Source: an uncultured Clostridia bacterium
GTDB lineage: Bacteria; Bacillota; Clostridia; Lachnospirales; Anaerotignaceae
Direction: 5' to 3'
Assembly (NCBI GenBank): GCA_944378105.1
Contig: CALWGC010000005.1
Span: 34,940-98,939 of the forward strand
Length of the DNA: 64,000 bases
The notes below the pieces were generated by a model, which saw nothing but the letters and a program-made list of their open reading frames with translations, did no database searches and was not told where the DNA came from. Shown in pieces: positions 45,587-53,183 of the stretch. Each line of letters opens with the position of its first letter. The stretch's first letter is position 1. The translations under genes were made by a program, and so were the position numbers.

Positions 45587-46150
45587 ATGGAACATGTGAT
45601 CATAGGCTTGAGCGACCGCAGCAAAGGCGCCGTTATCAAAGAAATTGTGGTGACCAACGGCTTTTTGGATGTGGAAATTTGCACATCGGGCGAAGAGGTG
45701 TTGCGTCTGGCCAATGCTTATGCCGGCGGCATTGTGATCTGCGGCTATAAGGTGGGCAGCATGCTCTATTCCCAAGTGCAGGAGATGCTGCCGCCGCAGT
45801 TTGGCTTTTTGTTGCTCCTAAGCCGCAACCAGGCGGCTTTGGTGGATACGGAGGAGCTGTTTTCCCTGGTGCTGCCCATCCAAAAAATCGATTTCATTCG
45901 CACCGTCAAAACCATTTTGCGCCTACAGCAAGAAAAGGACGGCCCCTCGTCCAACCCTGTTTTGGTGCGTCCCCAAGAAGAACGGGTGCTCATTGAAAAA
46001 GCCAAGCTGTTTTTGATGAACCATCATCATATTTCGGAAGAGGCGGCCCACCGCTATATCCAGCGCAACAGCATGAACCGGGGCTGGAAACTGGTGGAAA
46101 TGGCCAGATGGATTTTACAGGAGAAAGACCAAGGGGAGGAGCGACGATGA
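45587..46150 (+). CDS. ANTAR-domain response regulator (antiterminator type)
   Basis: 187 residues. The N-terminal 120 resemble a receiver-like domain but the usual acidic pocket and phospho-Asp are not clear, so it may be a pseudo-receiver. The C-terminal 55 residues (RVLIEKAKLFLMNHHHISEEAAHRYIQRNSM...) are an ANTAR domain: three helices with the AxRxIQ-type pattern that bind RNA hairpins and prevent termination. It lies 25 bases after glnA and overlaps the PII gene by 4 bases. Its likely target is a terminator in a nitrogen gene leader, possibly glnA itself. Confidence 0.88.
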   Translation: MEHVIIGLSDRSKGAVIKEIVVTNGFLDVEICTSGEEVLRLANAYAGGIVICGYKVGSMLYSQVQEMLPPQFGFLLLLSRNQAALVDTEELFSLVLPIQKIDFIRTVKTILRLQQEKDGPSSNPVLVRPQEERVLIEKAKLFLMNHHHISEEAAHRYIQRNSMNRGWKLVEMARWILQEKDQGEERR

Positions 46151-46509
46151 AAAAACTGGAAGTGGTGGTCAAAAACGACACGGCTCGTCTGTTGCGGACG
46201 ACCCTGATGGATTTGGGTGTCACCGGCATGATGTTTACCAATGTCATGGGGGCCGGCAGCCGAAAAGCATACACGCAGATTTACCGCGGCAAGGGATATG
46301 AGATTTCTTTGATGCCAAAGGTAAAGCTGGAAGTGGTGGTGGCGGATGATATGGTGGAGCAGGTGGTGGACCAAATTTTGAAGGTGGCTTCCACGGGCAC
46401 GGCGGGGGATGGAAAAATTTTTATCTCCCCGGTGGAAGAAGCCATTCGCATCCGCGATGGGCACCGCGGTGAAGCGGTGGTACAAAAGAAAACAGACGCC
46501 CAAGCATGA
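46147..46509 (+). CDS. PII family nitrogen regulator
   Basis: 120 residues. PII marks: T-loop region RKAYTQIYRGKGYEISLMPKVKLEVVV split across the middle, with the tyrosine at the position of Tyr51, and GKIFISPVEEAIRIRDGHRGEAV as the C-terminal signature. PII trimers sense ATP, ADP and 2-oxoglutarate and bind transporters, enzymes or regulators. Compared with typical GlnB the N-terminus (KKLEVVVKNDTARLLRTTLMDLG) has an Asn/Asp/Thr stretch in the first loop, as in the divergent NifI- or GlnK-like clostridial types. No amtB is adjacent, so its partner is probably glutamine synthetase or the ANTAR protein. Confidence 0.9.
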   Translation: MKKLEVVVKNDTARLLRTTLMDLGVTGMMFTNVMGAGSRKAYTQIYRGKGYEISLMPKVKLEVVVADDMVEQVVDQILKVASTGTAGDGKIFISPVEEAIRIRDGHRGEAVVQKKTDAQA

Positions 46510-46510
46510 G

Positions 46511-46560
46511 AAAAAAAGTTCCTGCCGCTACGGAAAAATCCGTACAACAGGAACTTTTTT
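46511..46560 (+). terminator. Terminator after the PII gene
   Basis: AAAAAAGTTCCTG (46512-46524) pairs with CAGGAACTTTTTT (46548-46560); inner TACGGA/TCCGTA adds to the stem. Confidence 0.93.
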
Positions 46561-46590
46561 GGTTGGAAAATGAGAAAAAGCCTTGGTTCA

Positions 46591-46827
46591 TCACCGATGG
46601 GTCAGCAGAAAAAAACAGAAGAAAAACAGCAATAGTAATGCGCCTGCGGCCAACAACATTTTTTGACAGGCCTGACAAAAGGGGTTACTTTTGGCGGGTA
46701 GCGGCGTCATGGGTTGTTCTTCCTGTTCCTCCCGGTCTTCTTGGACTTGTATGATGGATTTATGCCCACAATGGGGACAGATGGTGGAAAACGGTTCGAT
46801 TTTTTGATGACATTGTGGACAATACAT
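46591..46827 (-). CDS. Zinc-ribbon membrane protein, small
   Basis: 78 residues. N-terminal zinc ribbon (CPQCHQKIE...CPHCGHKS), an acidic Gln/Glu linker, a further CQACQK pair, and a C-terminal hydrophobic helix of about 18 residues rich in Leu and Phe. This is a tail-anchored layout with the ribbon in the cytoplasm. GGAGGG lies 7 bases before the ATG at 46827. It is divergent from the XRE regulator at 46953; function unknown. Confidence 0.75.
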   Translation of the reverse strand: MYCPQCHQKIEPFSTICPHCGHKSIIQVQEDREEQEEQPMTPLPAKSNPFCQACQKMLLAAGALLLLFFFCFFLLTHR

Positions 46828-46952
46828 ATCAATTTCCCTCCTTTTTTTCAGTATAGGCGAAAAGAACTGGAATGTCAATGAAACTATACATATATTGATA
46901 ATGAATAATCTCTCTTGTTTCGAGTAAACTACAAACAGGAGGGAGGGATTGC

Positions 46953-47243
46953 ATGTTGCCAGACCGAATCAAAGAGTTGCGTCTGCAAAGCGGGCTGTCA
47001 CAGGCAGAACTGGCCAGACGGCTCAATGTGACCCGTTCCAGTGTCAATGCCTGGGAGATGGGAATTTCTGCTCCCACCACCCAGTATGTGGTAGAACTGG
47101 CCGGGTTGTTTCATGTTTCCAGTGATTATCTTCTGGGGATTTCCAATGAAAAACAGCTGAATTTAAGCGAGTTTGGAGAAGAAGAAATTCGGCTGATTTA
47201 TCATTTGATTGACTATTTTGTATCCAATCGAAAAGAGAAGTAA
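46953..47243 (+). CDS. XRE family regulator with dimer tail
   Basis: 96 residues. Helix-turn-helix IKELRLQSGLSQAELARRLNVTRSSVNAWEMG, then the SDYLLGIS segment shared by many phage-type Cro/CI regulators and SinR, and a short helical C-terminus. AGGAGGGAG precedes the ATG. It is convergent with another XRE gene that shares the SADYLLGLS segment, so the two are probably paralogues. Confidence 0.88.
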   Translation: MLPDRIKELRLQSGLSQAELARRLNVTRSSVNAWEMGISAPTTQYVVELAGLFHVSSDYLLGISNEKQLNLSEFGEEEIRLIYHLIDYFVSNRKEK

Positions 47244-47269
47244 AAAAGAGGCGGCAAAGCCTCTTTTTT
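47242..47269. terminator. Terminator between convergent XRE genes
   Basis: AAAAGAGGC (47244-47252) pairs with GCCTCTTTT (47259-47267). Confidence 0.85.
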
Positions 47270-47290
47270 GTTTCTGGCAAAAAGGCAGGA

Positions 47291-47602
47291 TTATTTCCGT
47301 TTGGGACGATTTTTTTGGTTTAGGTATAAAAATTGCCGAATCAGGTCGTGGATCAGCTGATTTTGTTCATCAGTCAGGTGGACATGCTCCGCTGGCCGTT
47401 GTTCCGATAGCCCCAAAAGATAGTCGGCAGAAACGTCGAAAAAGGTGGCCAGTGCAATAAGCACTTCCACAGACGGATATTTTGCGTTGGTTTCATAGGC
47501 AGAAATGGTGGCTTTGGTTACGCCCAGACGGTCTGCCAGTTGTTGTTGGGTCAATTCTTTTTCTTGGCGCAAGGCCCGCAGTTTGCTGCCGAAATAAAGC
47601 AA
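47291..47602 (-). CDS. XRE family regulator
   Basis: 103 residues from the TTG at 47602. Helix-turn-helix LRALRQEKELTQQQLADRLGVTKATISAYETNAKYPSVEVLIALATFF is in the N-terminal half, then DVSADYLLGLS and a C-terminal helix ending in basic residues. The TTG start is favoured by AGAGAGGTG upstream; an ATG at 47635 would give 114 residues but has no ribosome binding site. Target unknown; probably part of the local accessory island. Confidence 0.82.
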   Translation of the reverse strand: MLYFGSKLRALRQEKELTQQQLADRLGVTKATISAYETNAKYPSVEVLIALATFFDVSADYLLGLSEQRPAEHVHLTDEQNQLIHDLIRQFLYLNQKNRPKRK

Positions 47603-47724
47603 CAAAATCACCTCTCTTTTTTTACTACCATACAAAAAGAGTATCTACTATAAATTGATTTGTACTCTGATAGATGACAGGAAAAAGAGTTTTGTTGCAA
47701 GGATCAAGAATCTTAAGAAAAAAG

Positions 47725-47752
47725 AAAAAACCGCCCTCTAAAGGCGGTTTTT
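47725..47752 (-). terminator. Terminator after the RHH gene
   Basis: AAAAACCGCC (47726-47735) pairs with GGCGGTTTTT (47743-47752), T run on the minus strand. Confidence 0.85.
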
Positions 47753-47765
47753 AAATATTTTAATA

Positions 47766-47954
47766 TTATTCTTCAATTTCCAATCGGTCTAATGCATATT
47801 CAATGCACATCAAAATGAGCTCGTTTCTCGTTCTTCCTGTTCGTGTGGATACTTGGTCCAGTTTTTTAATGACAGCTAGGGGTAGACGTGCAGAAACGAC
47901 GCTGGTTTCGCCATAGACTTTTTTTGATTTTACAATAAATTTATCATTTTCCAT
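47766..47954 (-). CDS. Ribbon-helix-helix (CopG/Arc-like) DNA-binding protein
   Basis: 62 residues. After a basic N-terminus comes TSVVSARLPLAVIKKLDQVSTRTGRTRNELI spread over residues 17-47: a beta strand and two helices with the turn between, as in CopG, Arc and antitoxins such as ParD. Start 47954 with AAGGTGA 5 bases before. It is divergent from the small membrane protein genes; a perfect 27-base dyad lies between, so it most likely represses both its own gene and the membrane-protein operon. Confidence 0.85.
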   Translation of the reverse strand: MENDKFIVKSKKVYGETSVVSARLPLAVIKKLDQVSTRTGRTRNELILMCIEYALDRLEIEE

Positions 47955-47970
47955 AGAATCACCTTGTATT

Positions 47971-48039
47971 ATTATAGACAAAATTGTGTAGTTTTTGTAT
48001 ACTACAATAGTATACAAAAGTATTCTTGCGTGGTATAAT
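47971..48039. promoter_or_regulatory. Divergent promoters with a perfect 27-base dyad operator
   Basis: TTTTGTATACTA (47993-48004), centre CAA, TAGTATACAAAA (48008-48019). The minus-strand -10 TATAAT is at 47976-47971 and the plus-strand -10 TATAAT at 48034-48039; the expected -35 region of each promoter falls within the dyad. One bound repressor would shut both directions. Confidence 0.88.
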
Positions 48040-48063
48040 GTGAAAAATAAGGAGGGATTTTTT

Positions 48064-48255
48064 ATGGAAAAGAAATACATGATTATGGCGGTGGTGTTTG
48101 TGTTACTTTTACTATCTTTGTTTGGTGGAGAAAGCGATTATGAAAAGGCGCAAAAAAGCTTTGGGGAGCGGCTTGAAACAGGAAATTTTGAGGATATGTC
48201 GGATTTGGAATATGAGGCCGCCGGGGATTTTTTTGAGTGGGTAGAAGAACAATAA
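48064..48255 (+). CDS. Small single-span membrane or secreted protein, unknown
   Basis: 63 residues. A short charged start, a hydrophobic helix (MIMAVVFVLLLLSLFGG), then an acidic 40-residue tail (Glu/Asp-rich, ending FFEWVEEQ). AAGGAGGGAT precedes the ATG by 7 bases. It is the first gene of an operon under the dyad operator and is 18 bases ahead of the next gene. I know no family for it. Hydrophobic helix plus acidic tail could mean a small toxin-like or regulatory membrane peptide, but there is no direct evidence. Confidence 0.7.
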   Translation: MEKKYMIMAVVFVLLLLSLFGGESDYEKAQKSFGERLETGNFEDMSDLEYEAAGDFFEWVEEQ

Positions 48256-48273
48256 GAAAGGAGAAGAAGAAAT

Positions 48274-48732
48274 ATGGGAAGTTATGACCAGAGAAATCAG
48301 GAAATAGAAAAACTTCAAACAGAGGACGTTTTTTGTGAAACGCAGGGACAGGAAAAAGAGCAAGAAAATAAGCGGGCCCCGCATTCCGATAGAGAAACGA
48401 AATTAGACAAAGCAAAGGAAAAAATGACATCTGGCTGGTATGCCAAAAGGGCCAAAGGATGTTATTATGGTTCCATCGTGCCTTTGGCGATGGGCTTTTT
48501 CAAGATGTATGTTTATAAAAACGGGGAATACAGTTGGGAAACGGTGATCAATGCCTATGTCGGCGGAGATGCTTATAATTTTATCATTAATGCCCATTAT
48601 GTCATTGCTTGGTTTTTATTGGCGCTGATCTTGATTATGATGGGATCTTGTTTTTTGATTTGTTATGAAATGGCAGAAAGCAGAGAAGCAAAAGCACAAA
48701 ATACAGTCCATACAGTAGGAAAAGCAGTATGA
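48274..48732 (+). CDS. Two-span membrane protein of unknown function
   Basis: 152 residues. A charged, Gln/Glu/Lys-rich N-terminal half (about 55 residues, probably disordered or coiled), then a weak hydrophobic segment (GCYYGSIVPLAMGFFKMYVY), a polar loop with GEYSWETVINAYVGGDAYN, a strong helix (VIAWFLLALILIMMGSCFLI) and a polar tail. AAAGGAGAAG before the ATG. It is co-transcribed with the preceding small protein. No recognisable family. Confidence 0.7.
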   Translation: MGSYDQRNQEIEKLQTEDVFCETQGQEKEQENKRAPHSDRETKLDKAKEKMTSGWYAKRAKGCYYGSIVPLAMGFFKMYVYKNGEYSWETVINAYVGGDAYNFIINAHYVIAWFLLALILIMMGSCFLICYEMAESREAKAQNTVHTVGKAV

Positions 48733-48829
48733 TATTTTGGGGTGGAAGAAAAAAGACGGAACTATGGTATGAATGCAAAGAAGCATGAGTTTTTCGTACA
48801 AATAAAATAGGATTCAAAAACTGATGATA

Positions 48830-48883
48830 AAAAAACTTCCTGATCTATGATGTTTCAGACAAACATAAATCAGGAAGTTTTTT
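48830..48883. terminator. Long-stem bidirectional terminator
   Basis: AAAAAACTTCCTGAT (48830-48844) pairs with ATCAGGAAGTTTTTT (48869-48883); an inner ATGTTT/AAACAT can extend it. It serves the small membrane operon and lies just beyond spo0A on the other strand. A short open frame reading through it (48847-49059) is not considered a gene. Apart from this hairpin, 48733-48965 holds nothing I recognise. Confidence 0.88.
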
Positions 48884-48965
48884 ATGGTAAAAAAGACTGG
48901 GGAACATTTTTGATACAGTTGCTTGAATCCTATTTTTTGGATCAGAGTTGCGCTCAATCGATCTA

Positions 48966-49775
48966 TTATCCTACTTTCTGCTCCAGGCGTAGTTTATCGG
49001 CAATGAGGGCAATAAATTCACTATTGGTGGGTTTGCCTTTGTTTTTGCTGACGGTGTAGCCAAACAGCTGGTCGATGACGTCCACTTTGCCCCGGTTCCA
49101 GGCCACTTCAATGGCATGGCGGATGGCTCGTTCTACACGGGATGGGGTGGTATTACATTTTTTGGCAATGGAAGGGTACAGTTCCTTGGTGATGTAGTTG
49201 AGCACGTCCATGTCATTGACAGCCATGATGATGGCTTCTCGCATGTAATGGTATCCACGGATATGGGCTGGCACACCGATGTCGTGCAAAATGGCCGTCA
49301 CCTTTGCTTCCAGCTGGTAAGCACTTTGTTCTGGCGCCAAAGGGCGCTCCATCATAACAGAAGTGGATGCGGCGGCAATGGGTCTGGAAAGTGGGGCAGA
49401 TTGAAATTGGCGAATGCGGCTGATGAGAGAATTCATGTCAAAGGGTTTGACCATATAGTAATCGGCGCCCATTTCAAAGGCACGCTGGGAGATTTTTTCG
49501 TGACACAAGGAGGAAAGCAAAATGAACACCGGACGCTTGGCAGGCGGTTCTGCATTGAGCTTTTCCAACAGTCCCAATCCGTCCAGCCGTGGCATGAAGC
49601 TGTCGATTAAGGCAATATCCGGCAGCAGTTGACGGATTTTTTGGTAGGCTTCCGTGCCGTCTGCGGCCGTGGCCACCACCTCCATATCTGCTTCCTGGCT
49701 GAGCCGGTGCAGCAGCATATCACAAAAATCTTTGTTATCATCTGCAATCAGTATTTTTGTCTTCGTTTGGTTCAA
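48966..49775 (-). CDS. spo0A: Sporulation master regulator Spo0A
   Basis: 269 residues. Receiver domain: acidic pair in LIADDN (Asp12, Asp13), phospho-acceptor Asp58 in IALIDSFMP, Lys in MVKPFD. A variable linker precedes the Spo0A-specific C-terminal DNA-binding domain: [23 protein letters not shown] and the recognition helix [20 protein letters not shown], in separate stretches, and [18 protein letters not shown]. Start is TTG 49775 with AGGAGG 7 bases upstream; ATGs further up (49802) lie before that site. It launches sporulation when phosphorylated. Confidence 0.98.
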   Translation of the reverse strand: MNQTKTKILIADDNKDFCDMLLHRLSQEADMEVVATAADGTEAYQKIRQLLPDIALIDSFMPRLDGLGLLEKLNAEPPAKRPVFILLSSLCHEKISQRAFEMGADYYMVKPFDMNSLISRIRQFQSAPLSRPIAAASTSVMMERPLAPEQSAYQLEAKVTAILHDIGVPAHIRGYHYMREAIIMAVNDMDVLNYITKELYPSIAKKCNTTPSRVERAIRHAIEVAWNRGKVDVIDQLFGYTVSKNKGKPTNSEFIALIADKLRLEQKVG

Positions 49776-49853
49776 AATAATTCCTCCTATCATATATTCC
49801 ATGGAAATAAATTACAATTCTATCTAAAACTGGAAAATATTTCCTTAAAACAT

Positions 49854-49882
49854 ATTATATCGGGAACTTTTCGTTTGCACAA
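49854..49882 (-). promoter_or_regulatory. Probable spo0A promoter
   Basis: Minus-strand TTGTGC (49882-49877), 17 bases, TATAAT (49859-49854). I see no clear 0A box (TGTCGAA) near it. Confidence 0.65.
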
Positions 49883-49960
49883 TACCCAGATAGTCTAAAA
49901 TTTCTTCCAAATTTTTACAAGCTTTTGCAAACCTTTCACAATTTCTACATCTTGTGGTAC

Positions 49961-50008
49961 GAAAAAAAGACAGCCACAAAAAGAAAAGCTTCTTTCGGGC
50001 TGCTTTTT
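49961..50008 (-). terminator. Terminator after the CYTH gene
   Basis: Minus strand CAGCCC...GGCTG with inner AAAGAA/TTCTTT, then a T run complementary to the A run at 49962-49968. Confidence 0.75.
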
Positions 50009-50024
50009 CGTCGCAATTTGTTTG

Positions 50025-50483
50025 TCATTTTGGTACTTGGCCGGCTTTGGCCAAGGCACTGTTGGTATAACGGACATCGGATGTGATGTCGGGGCCAAAC
50101 CAGGCCGGGGGCAAGAAGCGCTGGGCTTCTTCCGAAGAAGAAAATTCCACCTCCACTGTCATAAGCCCCGCCAAAACGCCTTCGTATACGTCCACCTCTG
50201 CCGTCAAACCGTCAGGCAAAGGGTAAAAATACCGTCTCTTTTCCACCGCCGCCGTTTCCGCCTTTGGCAGAAGATGAAGATATTCTTCTTTGGTTAAAGG
50301 CAGTTCCCATTCCTCCCTGGCCAAAAGCCCCTTTCCTTTGACGGTGAGGATATAATCCTCGTCGCTTTGGCGGATGCGGATGGTGGGAGAAGTGGAGATA
50401 TAACATTGGCTCAGCCGTTTGGAGGGGGAAGAGAGCACCTCCGGCGGCAAAGCAGACGGCAGAAATTTGCGTTCAATTTCCAT
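50025..50483 (-). CDS. CYTH-domain (triphosphate tunnel) protein
   Basis: 152 residues. It begins with the EIERKFL (ExExK) motif of CYTH domains, followed by IRIRQSDEDYILTVKGKG, alternating Arg/Lys/Glu strands, and AEVDVYEGVLAGLMTVEVEF, which form the triphosphate-binding tunnel. Such single-domain proteins are inorganic triphosphatases or thiamine-triphosphatase-like. AGGAGGTGA is 6 bases before the ATG at 50483. Divergent from the DJ-1/PfpI gene. Confidence 0.9.
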   Translation of the reverse strand: MEIERKFLPSALPPEVLSSPSKRLSQCYISTSPTIRIRQSDEDYILTVKGKGLLAREEWELPLTKEEYLHLLPKAETAAVEKRRYFYPLPDGLTAEVDVYEGVLAGLMTVEVEFSSSEEAQRFLPPAWFGPDITSDVRYTNSALAKAGQVPK

Positions 50484-50540
50484 ACAGGTCACCTCCTTTG
50501 TCCAGCTTACCAGAAAGGACCTCGTTGGGCAAGGCGTGGA

Positions 50541-50569
50541 TTGTTTTTTTGGCCCAAAGCGGCTATAAT
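50541..50569 (+). promoter_or_regulatory. Probable promoter of the DJ-1/PfpI operon
   Basis: TTGTTT (50541-50546), 17 bases, TATAAT (50564-50569). Confidence 0.6.
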
Positions 50570-50601
50570 AAGAACAGGAAAAAAACAAGAGGTGATGCAA
50601 T

Positions 50602-51171
50602 ATGAAACGGGCAGCCGTATTTTTTGTAGAAGGATTTGAAGAAGTGGAAGCGCTGACGGTGGTGGATATCCTGCGCCGGGGCGATGTACAGACGGATATG
50701 ATTGCCATTGGCAGCAATTTGCTTGTGACGGGACGCACGGACATTGGCGTGCGTTGTGACAAAACATGGGACGAGGCGGATTTGGCCGCTTATGATGCAC
50801 TGATTTTGCCGGGTGGTATGCCGGGAAGCCGCTATTTGGGAGAACATAAGGGCCTTACGGCAGCGCTGAAAGAGGCCGCAGCCAAAGGAAAGATTGTCGC
50901 TGCCATCTGTGCGGCGCCAACGGTGCTGGGGGCCTTGGGGTTATTGGAAGGTAAACCCGCCTGCTGTTATCCCGGTATGGAAGAAGGGCTGTTGGGGGCA
51001 GACAAGCGGGAAGAGCCGGTCTGCGTGGCAGACAATATCGTCACATCCCGTGGTATCGGCACGGCCATTCCCTTTGCCTTGACGCTGCTTTTGAAATTGG
51101 AAGGAGAGGCCAAGGCAAAAGAAATCAAAACCTCCATTGTCTATGATTGGCAGAAGGATTGGCGGCCATGA
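50602..51171 (+). CDS. DJ-1/PfpI family protein (YajL/ThiJ-like)
   Basis: 189 residues. Conserved Glu16 (GFEEVEAL) and the nucleophile Cys103 in AAICAAPTVLG, plus ILPGGMPGS and TSRGIGTAIPFAL, match the DJ-1 group (YajL, ThiJ). Members act as glyoxalase III/deglycase-type or redox-stress proteins. Its stop codon overlaps the start of the next gene (ATGA), suggesting a joint transcript. Confidence 0.92.
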   Translation: MKRAAVFFVEGFEEVEALTVVDILRRGDVQTDMIAIGSNLLVTGRTDIGVRCDKTWDEADLAAYDALILPGGMPGSRYLGEHKGLTAALKEAAAKGKIVAAICAAPTVLGALGLLEGKPACCYPGMEEGLLGADKREEPVCVADNIVTSRGIGTAIPFALTLLLKLEGEAKAKEIKTSIVYDWQKDWRP

Positions 51172-51698
51172 ACCAGCTGCAAAAATATTTTCGCTATCGA
51201 CAGGCCCTCATCGACCAATACCTCAAAGGCGATATGACCAAACGGGAGTATTTGCAGGCCAATTATGACGCCGTCATCGGCAACGACTTTGGCCCCTTTA
51301 CCATATTGGATTCGGTGGAAAAGTGCTTGTTCAACTATCAGTATTATAATGCCCTGGCCAAAGAAAACCGCAGCATCAGTATCCACGAGGAAATGGAACT
51401 GCCCCTCAAACGGCAGTATCAATCCCAAAGCGATTACTATTACCGCAAAAAAGACCAGGCCACCCAAAAAGCCCTGGAGCTACTGGATTATCGCGATGTG
51501 GAGGCTTATTTTGTGAAGGTGAAAAGCCGGGCGCTCAAAGGCAAACTGTTTGAGATTGTTTGTCATAGCGCCGCGATGTATGATATGATTTTGCATTCCA
51601 CCAACGACCGCCTACGCCAGCGGCTGGAGGAGGAAGGCGTTTTTTCGCAAGGCAGCCGCGTTTCTTTGATTGATGCCTACGTCAATCAGAGGTATTGA
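51168..51698 (+). CDS. Conserved protein of unknown function (perhaps DUF6648)
   Basis: 176 residues, mainly helical, soluble, rich in Tyr and Gln (QKYFRYRQALIDQYLKG at the start, CLFNYQYYNALAKENR in the middle). This pattern resembles what is catalogued in Clostridia as DUF6648, but I recall that only from memory. The start is the ATG overlapping the PfpI stop. No catalytic motif seen. Confidence 0.7.
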   Translation: MNQLQKYFRYRQALIDQYLKGDMTKREYLQANYDAVIGNDFGPFTILDSVEKCLFNYQYYNALAKENRSISIHEEMELPLKRQYQSQSDYYYRKKDQATQKALELLDYRDVEAYFVKVKSRALKGKLFEIVCHSAAMYDMILHSTNDRLRQRLEEEGVFSQGSRVSLIDAYVNQRY

Positions 51699-51715
51699 TT
51701 TATCACAAATCAACA

Positions 51716-51750
51716 AATACTCTCAAAGAATGTTCTTTGAGGGTATTTTT
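51716..51750 (+). terminator. Terminator after the DJ-1/PfpI operon
   Basis: AAATACTCTCAAAGAA (51716-51731) pairs with TTCTTTGAGGGTATTT (51733-51748) with one weak pair, then Ts. Confidence 0.85.
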
Positions 51751-51860
51751 ATGAAAAACATTAAAAATATGGTAAGACCAATGTCGGTTTTTTTTAAGAA
51801 ATCCATATTACAATGAAGGTAGCGAAACAATAGTACATGAGGAAGGGAAGAGCGATTGAT

Positions 51861-53183
51861 ATGAAAATGACAAAGAAGAAAGGGTTTGTTTTGGCGGCAG
51901 TGGTGCTCTTGGCGGCGTTTGGCGGATACAAAATGAAACAGAGCGCACAAGTCAAAACCATGGCTCCGGCGGTCACCACCAGCCCCATCACCGTCAAGGA
52001 CTTGACGGAAACGCTGTCTTTAAGCGCTCCTTTGGAGGGGACAGACAGCGTGGATGTGGCCAGCCGATTGCATTATGAAGTACAGGAACTGTATGTCAAA
52101 GAAGGCGATCAAGTGACCAAGGGGCAGCTGATTGCAAAGCTGGATACCAGCCAGATTGAACGGGAAATTGCGGCCTTGCAGGACAATTTGAAACTTTTGC
52201 AGGTGCAATATCAAGAAGGAGAAAAAAATACGGACCAGGCGGTGGCGTTATTGGATGCCCAGCTGGAAGACACGTTAAAAACGAGACAGAAAGAATATGA
52301 AACGGCGCTGGAAACCAAAAGCCAGGCAGAACGGTCCCTTTCCCAGTTAAAAACGCTGCAGGAAGTGGGCGGGGCCTCGGCGGAAGAGGTGAAAGAAGCC
52401 GAAACCAAGCTGGCCCAGGCCCAGCGGGACGTGGATAGCTATACCGTGGTCAATGGCCAGGTCCAGTTGACGGAACAAGAAAAGCAACAGCTGGAAAACA
52501 CCGCCAGCTCCTCCACAGCCACAACGGCCCAAAGCATCCAAAATGCAAAAAATGAAATTGCCCGCAAAAAAGCCGACTTGGCCGATTGCCAAATCGTCAG
52601 CAGCATCGACGGCACCATCACCCGGATGTATACCAAAGTGGGCCGCTTTGCCGATGACCCAACAGAGGATGGCAAGCCTATGTTTGTCATTGAAAATATC
52701 GACCGGCTGAAAATGAAGGTCAATGTCAGCGAGTACGACATTGCCAAAGTGGCCGTGGGACAGGACGTGACGGTGGAAGCCGATATTTTGGCCGGAGAAA
52801 CGGTCCATGGCACCGTCACCAATATTTCCCCCACCGGGGAAGCCAAATCCGGCTCCAGTGAGCGCGTGATCCCCGTGGAAATCACATTGGATGCCGATAC
52901 GAAAAATTTGATTGCCGGCATCAACGCCAAGGCAGTCATTGCAGTCAAAGAGGCCGAACATGCCTTGGTGGCACCGGTGGAGACGGTATTGGATCATTTG
53001 GATGGCACCTATAGCGTGGTGCGGCAAAACGCCGACGGATCTCTGGAAGATATTCCGGTGACCCTTGGCGTGGAAAATGTGCTGGAAATCCAACTGATTA
53101 GCGACCAGTTAAAGGACGGTGACCAGTTGGTGTGTAACCCAACCATGGATCTGTTGCAAGGGGGCGAGGATGGCAATGCGTAA
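51861..53183 (+). CDS. MacA-like ABC exporter adaptor (HlyD/RND-MFP family)
   Basis: 440 residues. N-terminal membrane anchor (GFVLAAVVLLAAFGGY) without a lipobox; lipoyl half KEGDQVTKGQLIAKLD; long coiled coil about residues 95-225 (Gln/Glu/Lys-rich, with TEQEKQQLENTASSSTATTAQS near its end); then second lipoyl half and barrel domains. It links an ABC pump to the cell envelope. It overlaps the ATPase gene by 14 bases. Start ATG 51861 with GGAAGGGAAG upstream. Confidence 0.9.
   Translation: MKMTKKKGFVLAAVVLLAAFGGYKMKQSAQVKTMAPAVTTSPITVKDLTETLSLSAPLEGTDSVDVASRLHYEVQELYVKEGDQVTKGQLIAKLDTSQIEREIAALQDNLKLLQVQYQEGEKNTDQAVALLDAQLEDTLKTRQKEYETALETKSQAERSLSQLKTLQEVGGASAEEVKEAETKLAQAQRDVDSYTVVNGQVQLTEQEKQQLENTASSSTATTAQSIQNAKNEIARKKADLADCQIVSSIDGTITRMYTKVGRFADDPTEDGKPMFVIENIDRLKMKVNVSEYDIAKVAVGQDVTVEADILAGETVHGTVTNISPTGEAKSGSSERVIPVEITLDADTKNLIAGINAKAVIAVKEAEHALVAPVETVLDHLDGTYSVVRQNADGSLEDIPVTLGVENVLEIQLISDQLKDGDQLVCNPTMDLLQGGEDGNA

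Noticed and set aside
47766..48732. Classical type II toxin-antitoxin pair
   Set aside because: The RHH protein would fit an antitoxin, but the partner genes are divergent membrane proteins with no RelE, ParE or MazF features. Kept as an unknown system.
48847..49059. 70-codon frame between the membrane operon and spo0A
   Set aside because: It starts inside the terminator hairpin and runs into spo0A antisense, without a ribosome binding site.
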